Origin: Microcella flavibacter
GTDB lineage: Bacteria > Actinomycetota > Actinomycetes > Actinomycetales > Microbacteriaceae
Direction of reading: 5' to 3'
NCBI RefSeq assembly: GCF_012530535.1
Contig: NZ_CP051299.1
Span: 1,426,001 to 1,490,000, forward strand
DNA: 64,000 nt
The position numbers and the translations under genes are program-made. Of the stretch, positions 46,321 to 55,578 are shown in pieces. Under the pieces are notes generated by a model, which did not search any database, was not told where the DNA came from, and saw nothing but the letters and a program-made list of their open reading frames with translations. Each line of letters starts with the position of its first letter. The first letter of the stretch is position 1.

Positions 46321-47493
46321 ATGACCGAGACCCTGATCGCCGACGCCCTCGCCGCCCGACTGGCGGACGTGCCCATCCAGACCCGATCCGCCCGGCCGAC
46401 CTCGTTCGAGCCGGCGGACTTCGCCGCCCCCTCGGCGCGCGAGGTCAACTGGAAGCTCAGCGACCTGCAGCGGCTCGCGCCCCTGTTCGTCGACGAGGCG
46501 GGCGGGCACGGCACGGTCGACTACGAGGTGGATGCCCCCGCCGGGGTGCACGTCCCCTCCGAGGGCCTCGACGCCCCCGTCCGCGGGGAGATCTTCCGCC
46601 CGGAGGACCTGCCGAGCGCCATCGCGTGGAAGCGCAGCGAGAACGCCCTGCACCTGCGGCTGCGCGCGGGCGAGGTGCTCGAGCAGCCGGTGCGCGTGCG
46701 CCTGCACGGCACCGATGCGTCCGGTCACGCCAACGCCCACATCGTCATCGAGGCCGAGCGCGACGCGCACGGCACCGTGGTGCTCGAGCACACGGGCAGC
46801 GCGCAGTACGCCCAGAACGTCGAGATCATCGTGCGCGACGGCGCGGCGCTGACCGTGCTCTCGCTGCAGACGTGGGAGGACGACGCCGTGCACGCCGCGG
46901 CGCATCAGGCAGTGGTCGGGCGCCGGGCATCCCTCACGCACTTCGTCGTCAGCCTCGGCGGCGCGGTCGTGCGCGTGAACCCGAGCGTTCGGCTCGCCGG
47001 CGAGGGCAGCCACGCCGAGCTCTACGGCCTCTCCTTCGCCGACAGCGGCCAGCACCTCGAGAGCCAGGTGTACATGTTCCACGAGGGGCCCGCGACCAAG
47101 GGCAACGTGCTCTACAAGAGCGCGCTGCAGGGCGCCAAGGCGCGCACCGTCTGGATCGGCGACGTGCTCATCGGCGCCGACGCGGTCGACACCGACTCCT
47201 ACGAGGCGAACCGCAACCTCGTGCTCACCGACGGCGCCCGCGCCGACAGCATCCCGAACCTCGAGATCGAGACCGGCGAGATCGCCGGCGCCGGTCACGC
47301 GAGCGCCACGGGCCGCTTCGACGACGAGCAGCTGTTCTACCTGCGCTCGCGCGGCATCTCCGAGAAGGAGTCGCGCCGCCTGGTCGTGCTCGGCTTCCTC
47401 ATGGAGATCGTGCAGAAGATCACCGTCGAGGACGTCCGCGCGCGGCTCATCGACGCCGTCGAGGCCGAGCTCGCGACCATGGAGGTCGACTGA
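46321..47493 (+). CDS. sufD: Fe-S cluster assembly protein SufD
   Basis: SufD is the partner of SufB in the SufBC2D complex. It has 390 residues with a variable N-terminus and the SufB-like beta-helix core ('YMFHEGPATKGNVLYKSAL', 'TDSYEANRNLVLTDGARADS', 'LEIETGEIAGAGHASATGRF'). The C-terminal 'QLFYLRSRGISEKESRRLVV' mirrors SufB. GAAAGGA lies 13 bases before the ATG. The next gene starts 1 base after the stop. Confidence 0.95.
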   Translation: MTETLIADALAARLADVPIQTRSARPTSFEPADFAAPSAREVNWKLSDLQRLAPLFVDEAGGHGTVDYEVDAPAGVHVPSEGLDAPVRGEIFRPEDLPSAIAWKRSENALHLRLRAGEVLEQPVRVRLHGTDASGHANAHIVIEAERDAHGTVVLEHTGSAQYAQNVEIIVRDGAALTVLSLQTWEDDAVHAAAHQAVVGRRASLTHFVVSLGGAVVRVNPSVRLAGEGSHAELYGLSFADSGQHLESQVYMFHEGPATKGNVLYKSALQGAKARTVWIGDVLIGADAVDTDSYEANRNLVLTDGARADSIPNLEIETGEIAGAGHASATGRFDDEQLFYLRSRGISEKESRRLVVLGFLMEIVQKITVEDVRARLIDAVEAELATMEVD

Positions 47494-47494
47494 C

Positions 47495-47821
47495 ATGGCC
47501 GGCACCCGCGTCTGCGCCGACAGCGAGCTCGCGCCCGCCACGGCCATGAAGGTCGTCATCGACGGCAAGCCGATCGCCGTCGTGAAGGACTCATCCGGCG
47601 CCGTGCACGCGCTCGGCGACACCTGCACCCACGGCGATATCTCGCTGAGCGAGGGCTTCGTCGAGGACGGCACGCTCGAGTGCTGGGCGCACGGGTCGAA
47701 GTTCGACCTCGCGACCGGCGCCCCCAAGAACTTCCCGGCCTTCGAGCCGGTGCCCGTCTACGCGGTGACCGTCGAGAACGGCGAGATCCTCGTGGACGCC
47801 GCGACGACCATCGCGCCCTGA
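47495..47821 (+). CDS. Rieske-type [2Fe-2S] ferredoxin
   Basis: A 108-residue single-domain Rieske protein. The cluster ligands are Cys44 and His46 ('TCTHGD') and Cys63 and His66 ('CWAHGS'). Proteins of this type are often labelled 'non-heme iron oxygenase ferredoxin subunit', but no oxygenase is nearby. Its position between sufD and sufC, 1 base after sufD, suggests an electron-transfer or cluster-handling role in Fe-S assembly, which is inference. Similar insertions occur in other actinobacterial suf operons. Confidence 0.9.
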   Translation: MAGTRVCADSELAPATAMKVVIDGKPIAVVKDSSGAVHALGDTCTHGDISLSEGFVEDGTLECWAHGSKFDLATGAPKNFPAFEPVPVYAVTVENGEILVDAATTIAP

Positions 47822-47833
47822 CCGGCGCCCCTC

Positions 47834-47897
47834 AGCAGCAACCGCCCGCTCCCGCGGGCACGACGAGCAGCAACCTCCCGCTCCCGCGGGCACGACG
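47834..47897 (+). repeat. Tandem duplication, 32-bp period, between the Rieske gene and sufC
   Basis: Two adjacent 32-base units (47834-47865 and 47866-47897) match at 31 of 32 positions, differing only at the 11th base (G versus T). Each contains the palindrome CCCGCGGG. The repeat fills most of the gap before the sufC start. Confidence 0.95.
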
Positions 47898-47916
47898 ACG
47901 AACGGAACCCCACGAC

Positions 47917-48681
47917 ATGTCCACACTTGAGATCCGCGACCTGCACGTCTCGATCGCCACCGATCAGGGCCCCAAGGAGATCCTCCGCGGCGTCGACCTG
48001 ACCATCAACAAGGGCGAGATCCACGCGATCATGGGCCCCAACGGCTCGGGCAAGTCGACGCTCGCGTACACGATCGCCGGGCACCCCCGCTACACCGTCG
48101 ACTCGGGCTCGATCACGCTCGACGGCGAGGACGTCCTCGCGATGAGCGTGGACGAGCGCGCCAAGGCGGGCCTGTTCCTCGCCATGCAGTACCCGGTCGA
48201 GATCCCCGGCGTGACGGTGTCGAACTTCCTCCGCACCGCGAAGACCGCCCTCGACGGCGAGGCCCCGCCCCTGCGCAGCTGGGTCAAGGACCTCAAGAGC
48301 TCGATGGAGGCCCTGCGCATGGACCGCGGCTTCTCGGAGCGCAACGTCAACGAGGGCTTCTCGGGCGGCGAGAAGAAGCGCCACGAGATCGTGCAGCTCG
48401 AGCTGCTCAAGCCCAAGTTCGCCGTGCTCGACGAGACCGACTCCGGCCTCGACGTCGACGCGCTCAAGATCGTCTCGGAGGGCGTGAACCGCGTCAAGGA
48501 GTCGACCGGCCTCGGCGTGCTCCTCATCACGCACTACACGCGCATCCTGCGCTACATCAAGCCCGACTTCGTGCACGTCTTCGTCGAGGGCCGCATCGCC
48601 GAGCAGGGTGGCGCCGAGCTGGCGGATCGCCTCGAGAACGAGGGCTACGATCGCTTCGTCACCGAGACGCCGGTAGCCTGA
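47917..48681 (+). CDS. sufC: Fe-S cluster assembly ATPase SufC
   Basis: SufC is the ABC-type ATPase that drives SufBCD. It has 254 residues. Walker A 'GPNGSGKS' is at 40-47, the signature is 'FSGGEKKRHEIVQL', Walker B 'FAVLDETDSGLDVDALK', and the switch His is in 'LLITHYTRIL'. The ribosome binding site is weak (GGAAC). It follows the Rieske gene after a 95-base gap that holds the tandem repeat. Its stop overlaps the promoter-like element of the next gene. Confidence 0.96.
   Translation: MSTLEIRDLHVSIATDQGPKEILRGVDLTINKGEIHAIMGPNGSGKSTLAYTIAGHPRYTVDSGSITLDGEDVLAMSVDERAKAGLFLAMQYPVEIPGVTVSNFLRTAKTALDGEAPPLRSWVKDLKSSMEALRMDRGFSERNVNEGFSGGEKKRHEIVQLELLKPKFAVLDETDSGLDVDALKIVSEGVNRVKESTGLGVLLITHYTRILRYIKPDFVHVFVEGRIAEQGGAELADRLENEGYDRFVTETPVA
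48674..48679 (+). promoter_or_regulatory. Candidate -10 element, MIP18-family gene (leaderless)
   Basis: TAGCCT across the last sufC codons, 6 bases before the ATG at 48686. It could allow separate expression of the last suf gene. Confidence 0.35.
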
Positions 48682-48685
48682 CCGC

Positions 48686-49015
48686 ATGCCCGTCGCACTC
48701 GAACCGAAGCTCTTCGACCAGGTCGAGGAGGGTCTCAAGGACGTCATCGACCCCGAGCTCGGGGTCAACATCGTCGACCTGGGGCTCGTCTACGACCTCG
48801 CGTGGGACGAGGAGTCCGACGCCCTCATCATCTCGATGACCCTCACCTCGGCCGGCTGCCCGCTCACCGACGTCATCGAGGAGTCGGTCGCCAACTCGCT
48901 CGACGGCATCGTCGCGCAGTTCCGCATCAACTGGGTGTGGATGCCGCCGTGGGGCCCCGAGCGCATCACCGACGACGGTCGCGACATGATGCGCGCGCTG
49001 GGCTTCAGCATCTGA
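48686..49015 (+). CDS. MIP18/DUF59-family metal-sulfur cluster assembly factor (SufT-like)
   Basis: A 109-residue DUF59 protein. 'VIDPELGVNIVDLGLVYDL' (20-38) and 'TLTSAGCPLTD' with the conserved Cys58 are family marks, followed by 'VWMPPWGPERITDDGRDMM'. Relatives (SufT, CIA2/MIP18) help mature Fe-S proteins. It starts 4 bases after sufC and ends the suf cluster at a strong terminator. The symbol sufT may apply, but several subfamilies share this fold. Confidence 0.92.
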   Translation: MPVALEPKLFDQVEEGLKDVIDPELGVNIVDLGLVYDLAWDEESDALIISMTLTSAGCPLTDVIEESVANSLDGIVAQFRINWVWMPPWGPERITDDGRDMMRALGFSI

Positions 49016-49037
49016 CCTCCGCCATCGCGTCGAATGG

Positions 49038-49073
49038 AGAACGCCCCCGCCGATCATTCGGCGGGGGCGTTCT
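49038..49073. terminator. Bidirectional terminator after the suf cluster
   Basis: A perfect 16-bp stem (49038-49053 with 49058-49073) with the loop TCAT. The left arm begins AGAACGCCC and the right arm ends GGGCGTTCT. It serves the suf operon and the convergent bioY. Confidence 0.85.
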
Positions 49074-49094
49074 GCATGCGGGATGCGCGGGCTG

Positions 49095-49724
49095 TCAGGC
49101 CTCGTCGGCGCGACGCGCCTCGGCCGCACGCCAGAGCGCGGGCATGAGCGCGGCGGCGATGCCGGCCTTGATGAGGCCGCCGATGATGAACGGCACGAAG
49201 CCCGAGGCGAGCACGGCGCCGAGGTCGTTCGGCAGGCCGAGCTGGCCGAGCGACATCGCGAGCCAGGGGAGTCCGACCGCGAAGACGACGAGGGAGCCGC
49301 CGATGAAGGTGACCGCGGCCTTCAGCCATCCGCGGTCCCACTGGCGCTCGGCGGCCCAGCCGACGATCGCGGCGGCGAGCACGAAGCCGATGATGTAACC
49401 CCCGGTCGGGCCCGCGATGATGCTCCAGCCCGACTCCGCGTCGCTGAACACCGGCAGGCCGAGGCCGCCGACGATGGCGTAGAGCGCGAGCGAGGCTGCG
49501 CCGCGGGCCGCGCCGAGCGAGGCGCCGACGATGAGCACGGCGAGGGTCTGACCCGTGACGGGCACGGGCCAGAGCGGCACGGCGATCTGGGCGAGGGCGG
49601 CGACGAGCGCCGTGCCGCCCATGACGAGGATGACGTCGGTGGCGAGGGTGCGGGTCTGGACGCGGTCCACGAGAGTGGGACGGGCGAGGGTGATGGCGTT
49701 CGTCACGGCGGTGGCGTTCCTCAC
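49095..49724 (-). CDS. bioY: BioY family biotin transporter
   Basis: BioY is the membrane S-component that binds biotin, alone or with an ECF energising module. It has 209 residues and about six hydrophobic helices. 'VPVTGQTLAVLIVGASLGAARG' and 'GPTGGYIIGFVLAAAIVGW' are the conserved biotin-binding motifs. The start is uncertain: GTG at 49724 is the longest, while a GTG 18 bases inside has a better AGGAA ahead. No bioMN genes are adjacent, so it may use a shared or remote ECF module. Confidence 0.92.
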   Translation of the reverse strand: MRNATAVTNAITLARPTLVDRVQTRTLATDVILVMGGTALVAALAQIAVPLWPVPVTGQTLAVLIVGASLGAARGAASLALYAIVGGLGLPVFSDAESGWSIIAGPTGGYIIGFVLAAAIVGWAAERQWDRGWLKAAVTFIGGSLVVFAVGLPWLAMSLGQLGLPNDLGAVLASGFVPFIIGGLIKAGIAAALMPALWRAAEARRADEA

Positions 49725-49750
49725 GGGATTCGAGGGTCAGGGGACCTCGG

Positions 49751-49756
49751 TAGACT
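49751..49756 (+). promoter_or_regulatory. Candidate -10 element, ABC-F gene
   Basis: TAGACT, 60 bases before the GTG at 49817, in the short gap divergent to bioY. Confidence 0.35.
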
Positions 49757-49816
49757 ATCGGGCTGACCCCCCGTCGCCCCGGCTGACGAAACCCACCAAA
49801 GAAACGGACCTCCGCT

Positions 49817-51415
<1,599 letters not shown>

Positions 51416-51427
51416 CGCGGTCGACCC

Positions 51428-52246
51428 TCAGCGCGGGGCGTCGAGCAGCGCGTCCTCCTCGTCGGCGTCGCTCGGGCGGCGCCGGGCCGGCTCGGCCACG
51501 GGCACCCCGGTGCGCTCGGATTCGAGGGCCCGGGCATCCTGCCGCAGCGCCCACCCGAAGCCGATGAAGGCGAGGATCGCGAAGACGTACCACTGGAACG
51601 TGTAGCTGAGGTGGGGGCCCTCGTCGAGGACGGGGCGCTGGGCCGGGAGCGGGCGCTGCGCGGGCGCCGGGTCCTCGGCGATGAGCTGGCCGTAGGCGGT
51701 CGTCTCGACCTCGGGGCCCAGCAGCTCGGCGATCTGCGGCAGGTTGATGGTCGCGATCTGGCCCTCGGGCGCCCCGCGGCCGGCGATGGTGGGCTCGCCG
51801 GGCTTGAGGCGCGCGGTGACCTCGACGCGACCGGCGGGCGCCTCGGGCACGACGTCGGGGGAGTCCTGCGCCGAGCCGATCGGCAGCCAGCCGCGGTCGA
51901 TGACCACGACGGTGCCGTCGTCGAGCTGCAGCGGGGTGAGCACCCCGAAGCCCGGCCGGCCGTCGCGCGGGCGGTTGCGGGCGAGCAGCTGGTCCTCGGC
52001 GAGGTACTCGCCCTCGAGCAGCACGGGCAGCCACTCGTCAGCCGGGTCGAATCCCTCGCCCATGGCCTCGGCGTAGTCGACGGGCTCGGCGTCGTAGTTG
52101 TCCTCGATGAGGCTGATCTCGGCGACCGCCTCCTCGCGGCGCGCCCACTGCCAGAGCCCGAAGCCGACGCAGACGATCGCGACGATCACGGTGAGGGCGA
52201 GGTAGCCGAGCCACTTGCGCGACAGGGCCAGGCGCGCGATGCTCAT
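51428..52246 (-). CDS. SURF1 family cytochrome oxidase biogenesis protein
   Basis: A 272-residue SURF1 protein with a helix at each end: about 13-34 ('LGYLALTVIVAIVCVGFGLW') and about 218-236 ('YVFAILAFIGFGWAL'). The family motif 'GVLTPLQLDDGTVVVIDRGWLP' lies in the middle and 'SYTFQWYVFA' before the second helix. SURF1 helps insert heme A into cytochrome aa3 oxidase, which matches ctaA and ctaB in this window. The C-terminal ~35 residues are acidic and disordered. Confidence 0.92.
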   Translation of the reverse strand: MSIARLALSRKWLGYLALTVIVAIVCVGFGLWQWARREEAVAEISLIEDNYDAEPVDYAEAMGEGFDPADEWLPVLLEGEYLAEDQLLARNRPRDGRPGFGVLTPLQLDDGTVVVIDRGWLPIGSAQDSPDVVPEAPAGRVEVTARLKPGEPTIAGRGAPEGQIATINLPQIAELLGPEVETTAYGQLIAEDPAPAQRPLPAQRPVLDEGPHLSYTFQWYVFAILAFIGFGWALRQDARALESERTGVPVAEPARRRPSDADEEDALLDAPR

Positions 52247-52250
52247 GCGC

Positions 52251-52493
52251 TCATTCTCCCCGATCGGGCACGCGGCCGACGACGACGCCCGCGGGCGTGA
52301 TCGTCACGGGGAAGCCGCGCTGGTCGACGAAGTCGTACAGGAAGTCGCGGTGCTCCTCGCAGGCGAGCCAGACCTTCACCCGGTCGGGGGTGTGGATGCT
52401 CGGGTTGCGCCAGTTGACGGCCCACACCGCCTCGGCGCGGCAGCCGGCCCGCGAGCAGCGCGTGCCCGAGATCTCGCCAGGTAGGGAGATCAC
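52251..52493 (-). CDS. Small Cys/His-containing protein of unknown function
   Basis: An 80-residue protein I cannot assign with certainty; similar small proteins in related genera carry uninformative names. It has 'TRCSRAGC' near the N-terminus and 'WLACEEHRDFLYDF' further on, that is two Cys followed by a Cys and a His, a possible metal site. 'AVNWRNPSIHTPDRVK' between them looks conserved. The GTG start overlaps the upstream DUF3099 stop by 4 bases (GTGA), so it is probably translated only with that gene. SURF1 starts 4 bases after its stop, suggesting a three-gene minus-strand operon. Confidence 0.78.
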   Translation of the reverse strand: MISLPGEISGTRCSRAGCRAEAVWAVNWRNPSIHTPDRVKVWLACEEHRDFLYDFVDQRGFPVTITPAGVVVGRVPDRGE

Positions 52494-52780
52494 GCGGAGG
52501 GCCCGGGCCCGCCGGGGGCGTACGGCAGCATCTGGCCGGGGCGCTCGACGGCGGGGCCGGTGGTCGGCGCGACGTTGTTGGCGACGAGCACGGCGAAGGA
52601 GGGCAGGATGACCGCGCCGAGCGCGGGGATGAGCAGCCACCACCCGGGGGTGACGAAGCAGGCGGCGATGCAGACCAGGCGGATGCCCATCGCGACGGCG
52701 TACTTCACCATGCGGGTGTGCCGCTCCTCGGCGGGAGAGGCGGGGATGCTCGTGATGGCGGCGCCCGGCGTCTGCTTCAT
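52490..52780 (-). CDS. DUF3099 family small membrane protein
   Basis: A 96-residue protein matching the DUF3099 pattern of actinobacteria: a short N-terminus, 'SPAEERHTRMVKYAVAMGIR', then two hydrophobic helices (about 27-43 and 45-68) and a Pro/Gly-rich tail. The function is unknown. A TAGGAT hexamer lies 9 bases before its ATG with no ribosome binding site. It is coupled by a 4-base overlap to the small gene downstream and is divergent from the fabG-like gene. Confidence 0.85.
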   Translation of the reverse strand: MKQTPGAAITSIPASPAEERHTRMVKYAVAMGIRLVCIAACFVTPGWWLLIPALGAVILPSFAVLVANNVAPTTGPAVERPGQMLPYAPGGPGPSA

Positions 52781-52789
52781 GTCGGCTCG

Positions 52790-52795
52790 ATCCTA
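52790..52795 (-). promoter_or_regulatory. Candidate -10 element, DUF3099 gene
   Basis: TAGGAT on the minus strand, 9 bases before the ATG. It is exactly 17 bases from the opposing -10 of the fabG-like gene, so each occupies the -35 position of the other. Confidence 0.45.
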
Positions 52796-52812
52796 CGAGC
52801 GCAGCCTGCGCA

Positions 52813-52818
52813 TAAGCT
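52813..52818 (+). promoter_or_regulatory. Candidate -10 element, fabG-like gene (leaderless)
   Basis: TAAGCT, 8 bases before the ATG at 52827, with no separate ribosome binding site at normal distance. Confidence 0.4.
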
Positions 52819-52826
52819 TGAGGGTC

Positions 52827-53537
52827 ATGACCTCTCAGCGCACCGTTCTCATCACCGGCGGCAACCGCGGCATCGGCTTCGCGATCGCCGAGGAGTTCCT
52901 CGCCCAGGGCCACCGCGTGGCCGTGACCGCCCGCTCCGGCTCCGGCCCGGAGGGCGCGCTGACCGTCACCGCCGATGTGACCGACGCCGCCTCGCTCGAC
53001 GCCGCGTACCGCGAGGTCGAGGAGGCGTACGGGCCCATCGAGGTCGTCGTGGCGAACGCCGGCATCACCCGCGACACCCTGCTGCTGCGCATGAGCGACG
53101 ACGACTTCCAGCAGGTGGTCGACACGAACCTGACGGGCGCCTTCCGCACCGTGAAGCGGGCGACGAAGGGGATGCTCAAGGCGCGTTTCGGCCGCATCGT
53201 GCTCATCTCGAGCGTGGTCGGCCTCTACGGCTCGGCCGGGCAGGTCAACTACAGCGCCTCGAAGTCGGCCCTGGTCGGGATGGCGCGCTCCCTCACGCGG
53301 GAGCTCGGCGGTCGCGGCATCACCGCGAACGTCGTCGCCCCCGGCTTCATCGAGACCGACATGACGGCGGCCCTGCCCGAGGAGCAGCAGAAGGCGTACC
53401 GCGACGCGATCCCCGCGGGCCGCTTCGCCAGCGCCCAGGAGGTCGCCCGCGTCGTCGCGTGGATCGCCTCGGACGACGCCGGCTACATCTCCGGCGCGGT
53501 CATCCCCGTCGACGGCGGCCTCGGCATGGGGCACTAG
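52827..53537 (+). CDS. fabG: 3-oxoacyl-ACP reductase-like SDR
   Basis: A 236-residue short-chain dehydrogenase resembling FabG/MabA, which reduces 3-ketoacyl-ACP with NADPH in fatty acid elongation. Cofactor motif 'TGGNRGIG' is at 10-17, 'NAGI' at 77-80, and the catalytic residues are Ser129, Tyr142 and Lys146 ('NYSASKSAL'). 'VVAPGFIETDMTAALPEE' is typical of FabG. No other fatty-acid synthesis gene is adjacent, so the physiological substrate is inferred from similarity. It converges on serB. Confidence 0.88.
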   Translation: MTSQRTVLITGGNRGIGFAIAEEFLAQGHRVAVTARSGSGPEGALTVTADVTDAASLDAAYREVEEAYGPIEVVVANAGITRDTLLLRMSDDDFQQVVDTNLTGAFRTVKRATKGMLKARFGRIVLISSVVGLYGSAGQVNYSASKSALVGMARSLTRELGGRGITANVVAPGFIETDMTAALPEEQQKAYRDAIPAGRFASAQEVARVVAWIASDDAGYISGAVIPVDGGLGMGH

Positions 53538-53578
53538 GCCCCGCAGCCTCCCCTGCCCGCCCGACCTCGGGTCGCGGT

Positions 53579-54217
53579 CTAGCCGCGCAGGCCCAGCACG
53601 GCGAGGACCGCCGAGAGGTCGCGGCGCGGCAGGCTGAGATGCGCGGCCGCGCGCACCACCGGCTTCGCGTCGAAGGCGATCGAGAGGCCGGCCGCCGCCA
53701 TCATGCCGAGGTCGTTGGCGCCGTCGCCGACGGCGATCGTGCGGGCGAGCGGCACGTCGAGCTCGTCGGCCCACTGCCGGAGGGCCTCGGCCTTCGCTCC
53801 GGCGTCGATCACGGGGCCCGAGGTGCGGCCGGTGAACCGTCCGCCATCGAGCTCGAGCCGGTTGGCGCGGTGGCGATCGAGGCGCAGTCGCGCCGCGATC
53901 GGGTCGAGCAGCTCGTGGAATCCGCCGGAGACCACGGCCGCGGCGCCGCCGGCGGCGTGGACGCCCTCGATCAGCTGCTCGGCGCCGGCCGTGAGGGTGA
54001 TGCGGTCGGCGACGCCGGCGCAGCATCCCGCATCGAGACCGGCGAGCAGGGCGACGCGCTCGGCGAGCGAGGCGGCGAAGTCGAGCTCGCCCGCCATCGC
54101 GCGCTCGGTGATGCGCGCCACCTCGGGGCCCGTGCCCGCCTCGTCGGCGAGCAGCTCGATCGCCTCCTGCTCGATGAGCGTGGAGTCGACGTCGAGCACG
54201 ACGAGGAAGCGGGGCAT
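53579..54217 (-). CDS. serB: Phosphoserine phosphatase
   Basis: SerB removes phosphate from phosphoserine in the last step of serine synthesis. It is a 212-residue HAD-superfamily protein with the nucleophile motif 'DVDST' (Asp9, Asp11), motif II 'AVVSGGF' and motif III/IV 'AVGDGANDLGMMAAA'. It lacks the N-terminal ACT domain of longer forms. CAGGAG precedes the ATG. It lies downstream of glgC on the same strand after 78 bases. Confidence 0.92.
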   Translation of the reverse strand: MPRFLVVLDVDSTLIEQEAIELLADEAGTGPEVARITERAMAGELDFAASLAERVALLAGLDAGCCAGVADRITLTAGAEQLIEGVHAAGGAAAVVSGGFHELLDPIAARLRLDRHRANRLELDGGRFTGRTSGPVIDAGAKAEALRQWADELDVPLARTIAVGDGANDLGMMAAAGLSIAFDAKPVVRAAAHLSLPRRDLSAVLAVLGLRG

Positions 54218-54295
54218 GCGGGGCTCCTGGAGGGCGCGTGGGCGCGCGCGGTCGGGACGGTCGGGCGGTGGCGCGATCGGCGGGGCGGTGACCGC

Positions 54296-55531
54296 CTAGA
54301 CGACGTGGGTGCCCTTGCCCACCACGGTGATGCCGGTCTCGGTCACGGTGAAGCCGCGGGCGCGGTCGGCGTCGTGATCGACCCCGACCTGCGCCCCGGG
54401 TGCCACGACGACCTCCTTGTCGAGGATGGCGCGGCGGACGACCGCGCCGGCGCCGATGACCGTGCGCTCGAACACGACGGAGTCGATGACCTCGGCCGAC
54501 TCGATCGTGACGGCGGTGCCGAGCACGCTTCGCTCGATGAGCGAGCCCGAGACCACGGCGCCGAGCGAGACGATCGAGTCGACGACGTTGCCGGTGCGGC
54601 CCTGGCCGTCGCGCACGAACTTCGCCGGCGGCATGTTGAGCTGCTGCGTGTAAATCGGCCAGTCGGCGTTGTACAGGTTGAACACCGGCAGCGCCGAGAT
54701 CAGATCCTGGTGGGCGTCGAAGAAGGACTCGATCGTGCCCACGTCGCGCCAGTAGAAGCGGTCGCGCTCGGTCGCCCCGGGCACGAGGTTGTGGTTGAGG
54801 TCGTAGACGAAGGCCTCGCCGCGGTTCACGAAGTCGGGCACGATGTCGCCGCCCATGTCGTGGTCGGAGTCGTCGTTGCGCCCATCGCGGATGACGGCGT
54901 CCATGAGCACGTCGGCGTCGAAGACGTAGTTGCCCATCGAGGCGAGCACCTCGTGCGGCGAGTCGGCGAGCCCCTCGGGGTTCTTCGGCTTCTCGTGGAA
55001 GGCCGCGATGCGCTGCGGGTTCGCGGGGTCGGTCTCGATGACCCCGAACTGGTCGGCGAGCCCGATCGGCTGGCGGATGCCCGCGACCGTGACGCCCGCG
55101 CCGTTGGCGATGTGCGCGTCGATCATCTGGCGGAAGTCCATGCGGTACACGTGGTCGGCGCCGACCACGACGACGATGTCGGGCTTCTCGTCGCGGATGA
55201 GGTTGAGGCTCTGCAGGATGGCGTCGGCCGAGCCGGAGAACCAGCGCTTGCCGAGGCGCTGCTGCGCCGGCACCGAGGCGACGTAGGCGTTGAGCATGCC
55301 GCTGAGGCGCCACGTCTGCGAGATGTGGCGGTCGAGCGAGTGGCTCTTGTACTGCGTGAGCACGACCACCTGGCGCAACCCCGAGTTGATGAGGTTGGAC
55401 AGGGCGAAGTCGATCAGCCGGTAGCCGCCCGCGAAGGGCACGCCGGGCTTGGCCCGGTCGGCGGTGAGCGGCATGAGCCGCTTGCCCTCTCCACCGGCGA
55501 GGACGATTCCGAAGATCTTGGGTGCGGCCAT
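54296..55531 (-). CDS. glgC: Glucose-1-phosphate adenylyltransferase
   Basis: GlgC makes ADP-glucose for glycogen synthesis. It has 411 residues. '[20 protein letters not shown]' at the N-terminus holds the nucleotide and phosphate sites, '[12 protein letters not shown]' the active-site Asp, and '[12 protein letters not shown]' the glucose-1-phosphate Lys. The C-terminal left-handed beta-helix begins near residue 300. A TACTGT hexamer lies 6 bases before the ATG. It is divergent from glgA, the next enzyme, with 47 bases between them. Confidence 0.96.
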   Translation of the reverse strand: MAAPKIFGIVLAGGEGKRLMPLTADRAKPGVPFAGGYRLIDFALSNLINSGLRQVVVLTQYKSHSLDRHISQTWRLSGMLNAYVASVPAQQRLGKRWFSGSADAILQSLNLIRDEKPDIVVVVGADHVYRMDFRQMIDAHIANGAGVTVAGIRQPIGLADQFGVIETDPANPQRIAAFHEKPKNPEGLADSPHEVLASMGNYVFDADVLMDAVIRDGRNDDSDHDMGGDIVPDFVNRGEAFVYDLNHNLVPGATERDRFYWRDVGTIESFFDAHQDLISALPVFNLYNADWPIYTQQLNMPPAKFVRDGQGRTGNVVDSIVSLGAVVSGSLIERSVLGTAVTIESAEVIDSVVFERTVIGAGAVVRRAILDKEVVVAPGAQVGVDHDADRARGFTVTETGITVVGKGTHVV

Positions 55532-55537
55532 ACCCCC

Positions 55538-55543
55538 ACAGTA
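55538..55543 (-). promoter_or_regulatory. Candidate -10 element, glgC (leaderless)
   Basis: TACTGT on the minus strand, 6 bases before the glgC ATG, with no ribosome binding site between. Confidence 0.4.
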
Positions 55544-55565
55544 GGTGAGAGGGCCGCCGCCGTAC

Positions 55566-55571
55566 TAGCGT
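55566..55571 (+). promoter_or_regulatory. Candidate -10 element, glgA (leaderless)
   Basis: TAGCGT, 7 bases before the glgA ATG, in the 47-base glgC/glgA gap. Its -35 region would overlap the glgC -10 area. Confidence 0.35.
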
Positions 55572-55578
55572 CGTCGTC

